Source: Serendipita indica DSM 11827 (lineage: Eukaryota; Basidiomycota; Agaricomycetes; Sebacinales; Serendipitaceae). From it: DNA of 64,000 nucleotides. Every line of letters begins with the position of its first letter. The stretch's first letter is position 1. Location: positions 1,364,001 to 1,428,000 of the forward strand of contig CAJVGD010000001.1 in the NCBI GenBank assembly GCA_910890315.1, written 5' to 3'. This document shows positions 37,201 through 50,110 of this stretch, piece after piece. The position numbers and the translations under genes are program-made. A model generated the notes under the pieces. That model did not search any database. It was not told the origin of the DNA and saw only the letters and a list, made by a program, of their open reading frames with translations.

Positions 37201-39449
37201 TGATCGCCGCACCGGTCGTCTGCAAGACACTGGTAGCCCCACCAGGTCCTTGATCATTGAACAAAGGTCCCGGAAAGGAGCCCTCGGTAACATCGTATGC
37301 GGACGTCGGAACGACATCCTTGAGGAGTTTGACAGTCAAGGCAGTCGATGGCCGACCTGGAGCCATTCCATCAAATGCGCCCATTCCAGGGTTATTGTGG
37401 AAGCAGGAAACCACGCGCCCACCAAAGCCAAAGCTAAAGATGGGAACACGGACGGATGCTCGCCCCAGTGGATCGTTTGTGCCCAGAAGGGATGGGGACG
37501 GGGCATACGCAGAAGGTACCACTGGGGCTGCAGGTGCAGACACATATTGAGGGCTACCGAGCATGGGCGGTTCAGCGACGATAGGCGGGGGTGCGTAATG
37601 GTATCCCGCCGGTGGTGGGGGTGCTGGCTGTCGAGTGAGCCCAAGATGTGACTCCTCGCTCATAGTACTCCTCCTGCTCGCCTGCCCTACAGCATTATAC
37701 GGATCATGAGAGATTGGCACTCGCTGATTTGGAGGAGAGTGGGACAAGTCGATAATGGGAGACGGGTCCACAGCGGCTAACATGGAAATGGGCTGAGCAG
37801 GGGCCGGTGGAGGAATGAGCGATGCGCCAGGTCCATAGCGATCGCTGAACGAGCTGGAAGGCGTCAAGCCCGATTTAGGAGGCGGGGGCGAAATGGTGCT
37901 ACGCGGTGCGTATGGGTTCGCCTTTGGTGGTGGTGGAACTGACTTAGGTGCCGGTGGGGGTACACTATGCTGTACTGGTGGGGGCGGAGCAGTGAACGAG
38001 CTACTCCTCGCAGGCTCAGTGTTTGCAGGACGCTGGATGGGAGCATATGGGTCCATGGCTTTTGGTTGAGATGCATTGCTCGCGTTGCTAGATGTCCTAT
38101 TGTGTAAATTCTCGACGATTTCGTCGGTTTCAGGTGGTGGATATGGTTCTTCGATACCAGCTTCCTCGACATGCCGATCCTGAAGATAGTCATTTGCACC
38201 AGTCATATTTGGGACCCTCGGTGTGGGGTCACTTTCCATGTCTAGTGATTCATTGTACGTAAACTCGGGTCTGGGCGTCAACTCGGATTCCGCGACGGCG
38301 AGCAGAGGCTCCGAGACACGCGTCGCTGCACTTGGTGCCCGAGGAGGGCTCTTCATAGTCTGTCGCGTCACAGAGGCTGCGCTGGTTGGACGTGAATGCG
38401 TCCCAGCACTTGGGGTTGTACTTGGCGGGCGGGCATAATTGTTGACCGACCGATTGGAGGACGTACTAGAAGGTCTCGGTGGTGGGGGTACCGATGATGG
38501 TGGTGGTGGCACATTAGGATTGGGCGCATAGGGCGACATGGCCCGGGCGACGTGGGGCGGTGGAATCGAGCCAGCCCTAGGAAGTGGTGGCAAATTATGT
38601 GGGGGAGGAGCCTGTTGAGTATTCCGCATCGGAGGTTGTCCATGCACTGCACCCGGTGGAAAGTAGCCGGGGCTAGTAGACGGCGGTGGATTGGCCGGTG
38701 CTCTCTGGTATGGAGCGCCTGCTGGATTGTGTCCAAAGGGTGGTGCTGGCGCATTCGAATATGAAGACCTTGGCTTTGCAACTGGAGTAGTGCGAATCGG
38801 AGGGTCATATGCGTTGGGAGTGGATCTATACTTTGAAACGTCGATGGACGTTGGTGGTGGTGGTTTTGGGACATCTAGTGACGGTAGAGGATTGTACGCG
38901 TTGGCTGGAGGCGCGTACGACGTCGCTGGAGCGTATGTCTGTGGAGAGTAGTTTGGGGCTGGCGTATACGGGCTGTAATTTGTCTGTTTTGGCGTTGCTA
39001 ATACGATTATAAGCACATTTTCCGCATGAATAGACCAAAACAGATTACGTACGACGGGCGCTGATGCTTGCATAGGGATCTGCTGTACTTGCGTGGGCAG
39101 CCGGCGCGGTATACGTGGAAGGCGGGGAGCTAGTCACTGAAGGTGTATATACCTGAGGTTGATAGCCATTCGTATGTGGCGCATAGGGGTCCGTTGGCGG
39201 TATTCCTTGGGAACTGGTCTGGCTACGAACGGTGGGAGTAGACTTGAGCTGGCCATACGGGTCGTAGGAAGTATTACTTTGCTGCGCGTCTTGATGTTGC
39301 TCATAGTTCTGAGTTGTAGTATAATCGTGCGAGTGCTCCAGAGACTCGCTGGCGGTTGGTTCCTCTTGGGTCACCGAATTATCTGCAAAAAAATCTGCTG
39401 CGCTATCATCTCCTGTTCCAAACAGCGAGTCTGCTGTTCTCTGATCCAT
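34262..39449 (-). CDS. SEC16: COPII coat assembly scaffold SEC16
   Basis: Large peripheral ER protein that organises ER exit sites. The start MDQRTADSLFGTGDDSAADFFADN is the usual acidic N-terminus. A very long Pro/Ser/Tyr-rich disordered part follows with many PPPP and NPYAP motifs. The central conserved domain begins PIFSFGFGGRVVSCF and continues with a helical ancestral-coat (ACE1) region: LLKDVVPTSAYD, LLQWLDSRITEAEGG, VVLLKLLKIWVENDGKLSG, then ALDARLWAHALLISRGLDEESW and later helices. The C-terminal Sec23-binding region has GWFSWIRRSD and KLGEENAFYYDENLKKWVNK, followed by a Pro-rich tail ending VDVFQAS. Several introns interrupt it. An upstream in-frame Met would add about 30 residues; I use the one that gives the family-like start. 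Divergent from the RRM gene by 85 bp. Confidence 0.92.
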
Positions 39450-39534
39450 CCTCTGCGTTCGTCCGGCGGCGCGGCCAGAGCGTCCGGGTCGAAAGTCTAG
39501 TGTACGATTTGTGCCAACATACCTGGACCTCACC

Positions 39535-40311
39535 ATGTCCTCAGCCAGGAATCTCCTCCAAAAAGGTGTTGTAAACGTGTATAACCACCGTCTTTGGCAT
39601 ATTTTAACCTCTTTGCCGCAGCTGCTCGGGAAATTGGCACACGACATCGCGCTCTGCGCTTGGAAGGTGTACCGCACTGGGTGACACCAGGAGACATCAG
39701 ACGAATGGCAGAACGTGCTGGCGCGATAGGAATCAGAGATGGTAGGTTTGGACCTTCCTCAGAGCCCTCATCTCACAAGTGTGTAGCATACATCGAGTCG
39801 GAAAAGGGTATTCAGACAGGGACAGCCTTCGTCGAGTTTGAAGCACCGTCTCTTACTCGTAAAGCAGCCGATTTACTTAAAAACGCACAAATATCTGGTA
39901 TTCCGATCACCATTGCAGGCTACGTTCATGCGAGGAGCCCAAAGTTTCACAAAAGGACGCGAATAGATCCTTTGAAACCTATCGCACCCATCGCACCGGC
40001 TACAGCGGTCATCTATGGGATCCCAAAATCGTTCAAGCTGAAAGACGTGAGGGCGTTTCTGCACGAATACAAATTTGCTACGTTTGGCACGCCAGAAGAA
40101 GCATACGAGCGTGTGTTTGTGTGAGTACAATCGATGTGTACGGGCATTGGCTGAGGTACCAAAAAAAAGTTCGTCTGGGGAGATGACCCGATGGGCTATT
40201 CGATTGCAATCCATGTCGGACGCATGGAGACTTGTGCGGCATTTGCATATGCGACGGTTCAGATTTGGTCAGCGAGGGGAAACGCTCATTGGTGCTCGGG
40301 TCGTGTATTAG
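39535..40311 (+). CDS. RRM-type RNA-binding protein, possibly mitochondrial
   Basis: Exon 1 (MSSARNLLQK) is joined across an intron to AAREIGTRHRALRLEGVPHWVTPGDIRRMAERAG. That is an RNP2-like strand (LRLEGVP) followed by helix 1 of an RRM; AYIESEKGIQTGTAFVEFEAP supplies the RNP1-like GTAFVEF and GIPITIAGY the last strand. A second RRM-like start (TAVIYGIPKSFKLKDVRAFLHEY) follows, and the chain ends RGETLIGARVVY. The first 25 residues are basic with no acid until REIG, which could be a mitochondrial presequence. The intron at 39742-39786 is 45 nt, phase-preserving and stop-free. I do not recognise a named orthologue. Its start lies 85 bp from SEC16 on the other strand. Confidence 0.72.
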
Positions 40312-40545
40312 CGCATGTATATCATTATCTCTAGTATAAAACCATTCTCTTGCGAGGTTTCCAAGTCTTTCTAGCTACCAGCTTTGAGGCAGCCATCTCC
40401 GGCTATGACCTTCATGTGAATCCGGCATCGCTAAACCCTACAACGATTGACGACCTTTCACGAGCGCGCATTCACCGCGCAGATTTGACGTCTCACCCCT
40501 CAATCTCTTACCTCGTCGCCTGCACAGATACGTTCTGGCCTACCA

Positions 40546-43330
<2,785 letters not shown>

Positions 43331-43558
43331 TAAAAATGCCGCCTCCGCCTCTGGTCGGCACGTCCCGCCGGCTAGTTAGATTCTGTCATCTAGGCAACGT
43401 GTATTGTGTTTTATCCCATTGGTTCAATTGGCTCTAAGAGGCTGACCGGGCCAATCGAATCCCGTGCTTGCCTGCTGGTTGAATCTCAGGTGGCGATGCA
43501 CGCCCACTTCGACGAAGCCGACACATCAGGTGGTCCAATCTCTTAACCCGTTGAAAGG

Positions 43559-43565
43559 TATAAAA
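43559..43565 (+). promoter_or_regulatory. TATA box of annexin copy A
   Basis: TATAAAA, 60 bp before the ATG of annexin copy A. The spacing matches the other three copies. Confidence 0.7.
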
Positions 43566-43618
43566 GTCTCCTCAAAGCATCAGATGAATATTCAGAAAGC
43601 ACTTCATCTCGTTTAAAC

Positions 43619-45002
43619 ATGGCTCATCGAGTGAGCACAATGCTTGAGGGACCCCGGGGATGTTACTGACCTCACATCGCATTGTAGACTAATAACCTTC
43701 CGCTTTATCAACCTCGGGATGCACCAGGTGCCGATAGTGCTGTTGCTACAGCGACAACGACCTCACTAAGACGGCAAACCGTCGACGAGCCAGAAGGATA
43801 TGCCACCTACTTGGGTACTGTTCTCTCAAAGGGAGCGTTCCAGCCAAATCAGATACATACGATCCTGCACTCGACGTCGAGGGCATTTATAAAGCCTGTC
43901 ACGGTATGGGCACTAATAACATCAAACTAATCAAAATCCTCGTCAAAAGGGTGAGTCACTTGACGCGATTTCTAGAGGAATCTAATGAACTGGGTAGACT
44001 TCTCAAGAGATTCAGATATTGCAAACAGCGTATATGAATAAGCGACAAAAGCAGCTCGTTCAATTGGTCATCTCAGAGACCTCGGGCAGCTATCAAACGG
44101 CAGTTGCACTCCTCGCGAGTGGTGCACTGGGAGGAGATGCATACCTACTCAAGAAGGTGAGATATTTGTCATGACACATGATTGCAGAGTATGCTTATAC
44201 TTGTCCAAGGCGGTCGAATCCAAGACGAGCTCGCGCGTGCGACTGGCCCTCCTCACAGAACTCATCGTCATGCGTTCAAAGCCAGATCTAATCAAGCTCA
44301 AAGAGTACGTCAGCGCGACGCAGCACCGTAGTCTGGCCAGCGTTGTCAACGATGCGATACGCATGATGGACACTTCGATACAAGACGGCCTCATCGAAGC
44401 TTTCCGACTATGTATGCTCACGGATGAACGTGTCGTCGAAGAAGAGGAGGTCATGTCGAATGTGCAAATCATCAAAGCGTTTCTCGAGGGTGAGGAGACT
44501 ATTACTACAAAGCGGTTGTATGTACTTCATCCTATCGCCAAAGGTCTGATGCTAACGATACGATAGCTTGGAACTACTCTTGGATCGCCCACTGTCGTAT
44601 TTGCGCCGACTGGTCGACGGGTATAAGACGCAGTTTTATGGTGTCAACCTCTCGCAAGCCGTGACAGAGTCACGGGATAGTCGGCTATCACCCGCACTCA
44701 AAGACGTACTCGGATATGCATTGCTCACAGCCGAGCACGAGACGGAGGGAACTATGGAGGGCGTTATACGCGACGCACGACGCATCGAGGCGGACCTTCA
44801 AGATGATTACCTGCTCACCGTACGCTTGGTTCGCGCGCACTGGAATTCGGCTCGATTCCGGGCACTCCTAGCAGAGTGGGCAAAGCTTAAGCCAGAGAGT
44901 GGGAACCCGATCAAACGCGTCAAAAAGCACACTCGGTTGAACTTGGAGACGCTCTTGGTGAGGATGATCGAAAAGGCCGAGTCGGTTCCGATGTCTTCGT
45001 GA
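43619..45002 (+). pseudogene. annexin copy A, frameshifted in the second coding exon
   Basis: Same layout as copies B and D: a 12-nt first coding exon MAHR, then TNNLPLYQPRDAPGADS, repeat 1 (GIYKACHGMGTNN), repeat 2 (RLALLTELIVMRSKPDLIKLKEY), repeat 3 (LELLLDRPLSYLRRLVDGY) and repeat 4 with the fungal annexin hallmark RLVRAHW, ending ESVPMSS. Compared with copies B and D the segment coding GTxLxKGSVPAKSDTYDP is one base shorter near 43832. The frame therefore runs into a stop before the first intron, at about 43930. Downstream exons are all open and splice sites look normal, so the loss is recent or is a sequence error. If real, no full-length annexin is made from this copy. Confidence 0.72.
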
Positions 45003-45676
45003 TCGGCATTAGTAGGCTACATTATTTCATTTTTGGTTCATTATTGCTCTATTGTACGATAGTGTATAATTCGTCACTAAAATAGCATTTGTCTGTTAAA
45101 CTGGTCATCAAGTATGAGAATACGATGGTCACATACGACGCCTACTTGCTCCTCACTGGCAAATGTCTGAACACACCAGTCTTTAAGGTGTATTCGCTTG
45201 GTTGGTACGTTACCGACGGCGTATCTGATAAACTTGCACCGAGTTACATCCGGAAGGAGACTGGTGGCGCAGGAGGAGACAGTCTCTGGTTGGGAATTGT
45301 CCTAATTAGTTCCAACTAGTTATTTCTCAAAGTCTGTTTATTTTTTATTTAGAGACTATGTGCACGAATAACGGGGTTGGCTCACTCCCGCCAATCCGCC
45401 AGGTCCGCCACGTCTTCATTTCCGTTGCTAGTTGGGATTCTGATGTTTGGACGGCGCATATCCTTTGTTTTCCTGATTGACTCGATCCCTTTGAGCGACG
45501 GGCATGTATCGGTCGCTTTTGAGGGTTGACATCCCACCCCGTCATGATTCCGCTGGCCAACTGCAACTGGTCGGGCTGATCACTGAACCCATTGGTAAGC
45601 CTTTGGGGGTATAAAAAGGAGCACTTCATCGAGGATGGGCTAAGCATTCCTCACAACACTTCTATACTTCTGCATC
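45003..45676 (+). other. intergenic: copy A 3' flank and copy B promoter
   Basis: No gene called. The last 90 bp before copy B resemble the equivalent region of copy D (the CCAT...TAAGCC...TTGG arrangement before the TATA box), so the promoter was duplicated with the gene. Confidence 0.55.
45610..45617 (+). promoter_or_regulatory. TATA box of annexin copy B
   Basis: TATAAAAA, 67 bp before the ATG of annexin copy B. Confidence 0.72.
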
Positions 45677-47043
45677 ATGAGCCATCGAGTAGGCACTGCG
45701 CTTGACGGAAAGAGGACGCTACTAACGTGCTTCTGCGCTGCAGACTGATAACCTTCCATTGTATCAACCCCGTGGTGCACCAGGTGCCGACCGTACTATC
45801 GCTACAGCCCCAAGACGACGAGCAGTCAACGAGCCAGAGGGATTTGCTACCTACTCGGGCACGATCCTCCTCAAGGGGAGTGTCCCAGCCAAATCAGATA
45901 CATACGACCCTACGCTCGACGTCGAAGGCATTTACAAAGCCTGTCATGGTATGGGCACCGACAACGCCAAACTAATCAAAATCCTCCTCAGAAAGGTGAA
46001 CTACTTGGCGAGATTTCATGGAGAAATCTAATAGAATCGACAGACTTCTCCAGAGGTTCAAATACTGCAAACAGCGTACATGAATAAGCGACAAAAGCCG
46101 CTCGTTCAACTGATCATCTCAGAGACTTCGGGCAGCTATCAAACCGGCCTTGCACTCCTCGCCAGTGGCGCACTTGGAGGGGACGCATATCTACTCAAAA
46201 AGGTATTTACATCGACTGTCGCGAATTGCTACAGTGGCTCATAATTATCAAGGTGGTCGAGTCTAAGACGAGCTCACGCGTGCGATTGGCACTGCTCACC
46301 GAGATTGTCGTCATGCGGTCAAAGCCAGATTTAGTCAAGCTCAAAGAATACATCAGCGCGATACAGCACCGCAGTCTGGCCAGCATTGTCAACGACGCCA
46401 TACGGATGATGGACGACTCTGCACAAGAAGATCTCATTGAAGCTTTCCGGCTTTGCATGCTTCCAGATGAGCGGGTCGTCGAAGACGGAGAGGTCATGTC
46501 GCATGTCCAGATGATCAAAGCCTTCCTCGAGGGCGAGGACGATATCAGTATAAAGAATTTGTCAGTCCTTACTCGCATTTATAGGACAGTTACTGACGAT
46601 AGAATAGCTTGGAGCTACTCTTGGATCGCCCATTGTCGTATTTGCGGCTACTAGTCGACGGGTACAAGACACAGTTCTACGGGGTCAACCTCTCGCAAGC
46701 TGTCGAGGAATCGCGCGATAGCCGACTATCGCCCGCACTCAAAGACGTACTTGTGTACGTATTGCACACGGCCGAGCACGAAACCAGATTGGGTATGGAG
46801 GGCGTCGTGCGCGATGCACGACGCATCGAGGCGGACCTTCAAGACGACTATCTCCTCACGGTACGCTTGGTCCGGGCGCATTGGAATCCGGATCGATTCC
46901 GTGCAGTACTGGCAGAGTGGGCTAAAGTCAGACCGGAGAGCGGGAGCCCAGTCAAGCGCATCAAGAAACACACACGGCTGCATTTGGAGACACTATTAGT
47001 CAAGATGATTGAAAAGGCCGAGTGTGTGTCGTCGCGATCATAG
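45677..47043 (+). CDS. annexin copy B
   Basis: Calcium-dependent phospholipid-binding protein of the annexin family. Exon 1 codes only MSHR; exon 2 gives TDNLPLYQPRGAPGAD and an unstructured leader up to VNEPEGFATY. Four annexin repeats follow. Repeat 1 has EGIYKACHGMGTDNAKLIKILL and QTAYMNKRQKPLVQLIISETSGSY, repeat 2 RLALLTEIVVMRSKPDLVKLKEY, repeat 3 LELLLDRPLSYLRLLVDGYKTQFYG and repeat 4 RDARRIEADLQDDYLLTVRLVRAHW. It ends ECVSSRS. Only repeat 1 keeps a GMGTD type-II calcium loop; repeats 2-4 lack a clear GxGT, so calcium binding may be weak. Introns match the other copies in position and phase. All exons are open. Confidence 0.85.
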
Positions 47044-47459
47044 GGACAGCCATAGCGTCCATGGTTCATTGTTTCCAATCTATGATATTTGCCGACTAAT
47101 CATGATTCCGTTTGTATAGTTACATGTTATATATACACTTTCCTCGTTGAAACTGGTGGCTAAATATACTAGTCAAGATATTGCATTCCATAGAGACCTT
47201 CATAGGATTGCTATCGGAGTTATATATACACCAACATTTGCCACTATGTCAGTAGTGAAAAATCCACGCCATAATCTCCGCTATAAATACTGCCATAATC
47301 TAAATTCAAATATAGCCCATGACGGGGATTGGTGGTCCATATATCCCCGGTATCAATAAAACGCATAGATGGGCCGTCAAGTCAGAGCCAGCATGAGGCT
47401 CCTAGAGCAAATTGGCTGCTCCACTCTATGTCACCTGTATTTGACGAGTGTCCACAGTC
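47044..47459. other. intergenic between convergent annexin copies B and C
   Basis: AT-richer than its surroundings, with no gene recognised. It lies between the 3' ends of copies B (+) and C (-), where the inversion of copy C has one of its edges. Confidence 0.5.
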
Positions 47460-48872
47460 TCAAAGCCACTTGTCAATATTACGATGCAACCATGAAGATG
47501 CAGGGACCGGCTCAGCCTCTTGGATCACCCTCACCAATAGCGCCTCCAGGGCGCACCGCGTGTGCTTCCTGACACGCTCGACCGGGTGCCCACTCTCTGG
47601 TCGGACCTTGGTCCACTCTGCTAGGAGTACACGGAATCGATCCTGATTCCAGTGTGCACGAACTAGGCGTACTGTGAGCAGGTAGTCATCATGAAGGCCG
47701 GTCTCTATGCGGCGCACATCACGTACAACACCCTCCATGGCTCCCTTCGTCTCGTGTTCGGCTGTGAGCAGGGCATGTATAAGCACCTCTTTGAGAGTGG
47801 GCGATATCCTACTGTCACGCGAGTCCTCGATGGCTTGAGAGAGGTTGATGCCGTAAAACCGTGTCTTGTACCCATCGACAAGCAGACGTAGATGCGATAA
47901 TGAGCAGCCCAAGATTACTCCCAAGCTATGATATCGTCATTAGGAATCTTGACTATAAATGAATGACGTACAGCTTCTTCACCGTGACATCCTCCCCGCC
48001 CTCGAGAAAGGTTTTGATTGTTTGCACATTCGACATAACCTCGCTCTCCTCGACCACCTCTTCTTCCGTGAGCATGCATAGCCGGAAAGCTTCAATGAGG
48101 TTTTCTTGTACCGAAGCGTCCATCATCCGTATGGCGTCGTTGACAATGCTGGCCAGACTACGGTGCTGCGTTGCGCTCACGTATTCCTTGAGTCTGATCA
48201 AGTCTGACTTTGATCGCATGACGAGAATCTCGGTGAGCAGCGCCAGTCGAATACGCGAATCCATCTTTTGTTTACTCGCCTGAGGATTATAAGGACCTCT
48301 GTGGCCACATAGAAGAGACCCAATGACTTACCTTCTTGAGTAAGTATGCATCTCCCGCCAATGCGCCGCTCGCGAGAAGTGCAAGGCCCGTCTGATACCT
48401 ACCGGAAGTCTCTGAGACAACCAGGTCGACGAGCGGCTTCTGTAGCTTATTCATACAAGCTACTTGCAGCATTTGAATCTCTTGAGAAGTCTATAATCTT
48501 ATCAGTCTCTCCCAATGCAATTTCGCCAAAGGAGCCACCTTGCTGACGAGGATTTTTGTTAGCTTCACATTATTGGCCGTGCTCCGACAGGCCCTGTGGA
48601 TGCGTTTGACGTCTATTGTAGGATTGTATGCATCAGACATGGCTGGAATGCCGCCTTTGAGGAGAGGGGTGCCCAAGTAAGTGGCACACTCCTCTGGCTT
48701 GTCAACGGGTTGTCGCCTTGAAGAACCACCTTTCGCTATAGCCACAGCGCGGTCAACATCTTGCGCATTACGAGACTGGTAAAATTCAAGACCGCCAGCC
48801 TGTAGCTAGTAGGGAGTTCAGTAACGTCCTGTAGCTGGTTTCTTCAATCGTGATGCTCACCCGTCGGGTCAT
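47460..48872 (-). CDS. annexin copy C, inverted and most divergent
   Basis: The same exon plan on the opposite strand: exon 1 MTRR, then AGGLEFYQSRNAQDVDRAVAIAKG. The leader PVDKPEECATYLGTPLLKGGIPAMSDAYNPTIDV matches the other copies. Repeat 1 is IHRACRSTANNVKL, repeat 2 RLALLTEILVMRSKSDLIRLKEY, repeat 3 LGVILGCSLSHLRLLVDGYKTRFYG and repeat 4 RDVRRIETGLHDDYLLTVRLVRAHW. The tail is longer than in the other copies, ending WLHRNIDKWL. All exons are open and introns have GT-AG ends. The GxGT calcium loop of repeat 1 is replaced by RSTAN, so this copy has probably lost calcium-dependent binding there. It also has a different N-terminal leader, which in annexins is the part that confers specificity. 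Confidence 0.82.
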
Positions 48873-48939
48873 GCGCTTGTAGAGACGTGTTGGAGCCTTG
48901 AGGATAAGAAGTTTGATTTTCAGCCAGTCTATGTGATCC

Positions 48940-48945
48940 TTTATA
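48940..48945 (-). promoter_or_regulatory. TATA box of annexin copy C
   Basis: TATAAA on the minus strand, about 73 bp before the ATG of copy C at 48872. Confidence 0.68.
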
Positions 48946-50040
48946 CTTTATCAACGACCCCGGGGTGCACGGCTCAGTAGCACCGGCGGCCGTGTTATAA
49001 GGTTGGAGAGCACGCTGTTTCCTCGCATTTACTGTTATCCATTGGGGATCGAAAAGCAGAAACAATGCATAGAAGCTGTTTTGGAGCATGGCCAACTGGC
49101 GATTGGGCGGGCCGCATCTGGATTGTGTGGTGTAACCATTGGATGTATGTGACAGGAACATGCGTTGGCATGCAAGCAGTCTAGAGCGCATAGCATTTCA
49201 GTAGCTTGTGATTTAACGATCACTCTTCGATCACACGCTGTAGATTGTCAATAATTCTGCGTCGACATTAATGTCGATCTGCTGGGCAAGTCCCACACAT
49301 TATTGGTGCTGATGAAAGTACTCAAGATATCACCCTTTATCGTATATGCTAGAGGTGTTACATAGAGCGAACAATGCCAAATGTACATGTGAAGCGAATC
49401 GCATGTCCGCACCAAGACCAGCCACATGCACCTCCTGAGATGTGCAGCCTTTTGTTCGCGCTCACTCCAAGACGGTATCCACGCTCTTTCCAAATTTGAC
49501 CTCCCGACACCGGAGAAGTTCAGAATCTGGTTCAGATGCAACGAGGTTATGCAGTGCTGCTAAGAATCCGCGACGGCCTCCACGCCTCGTTGGCTGAAAA
49601 GTGGTGCATTTTCCTCTGAAAGTGGTGGTTAATACGTTATTGAGGTCATGTTTGACAGTGTCGGCGCTGCACTCGGAAAAGAAAACCGCGTGATATTAGT
49701 AAAAAGTACAGCCTATGAATGCAATTGTTTACGTATCGACCTTGACAAGCTCTCGAGGTGTGGTTATCTTTGGGGATACGATGAGTTGGCATTGACTCGG
49801 AGAGAGTGATCAACGCAGCCTGCGCACGTACAGGAGCGATCTGCCAATCCCCACTCAGGTCAGGCGCATTTCTGCTGGTTGGCTCTTTGTCATGCTCAAA
49901 CGACGCGCGTTCCTTTGTTCTCGTGATTGCCCTTACTGTTTGGAGAGACTGGCGCCGATGGACTTCCTCTTTGGAGTGACACCGCCACAACGGCTGGTGT
50001 GCTGGTCCACCGGATTGCGCCCATCAGTAAGCCCTTGGAC

Positions 50041-50048
50041 TACATAAA
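50041..50048 (+). promoter_or_regulatory. TATA-like box of annexin copy D
   Basis: TACATAAA, 70 bp before the ATG of copy D. It is in the same position relative to flanking conserved bases as the TATA box of copy B. Confidence 0.55.
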
Positions 50049-50110
50049 GGCATACGAGGCGCGAGATGGGCTGAAGATAAACTCTTGCTCACTCCACTCC
50101 ACTCCTCATT

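Larger units (their letters stand above)
48873..50110. other. intergenic between divergent annexin copies C and D
   Basis: About 1.2 kb holding both promoters. Minus-strand frames of 97 codons (49248-49541) and 114 codons (49646-49990) were inspected; neither shows motifs or splice-consistent partners. No RNA gene or transposon ends were recognised. Confidence 0.5.

Noticed and set aside
43440-43475. Sequence resembling a tRNA B-box (CCAATCGAATCCCG)
   Set aside because: No matching A-box or acceptor/anticodon stems could be drawn around it.
45727-45975. 82-codon plus frame at the start of annexin copy B (and its twin at 50165-50413)
   Set aside because: It is the out-of-phase shadow of the annexin leader exon. 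The real frame is the one giving LYQPRGAPGADRTIATAP.
49248-49990. Minus-strand frames of 97 and 114 codons in the gap between annexin copies C and D
   Set aside because: No motifs, no splice partners, and composition like the surrounding intergenic DNA.
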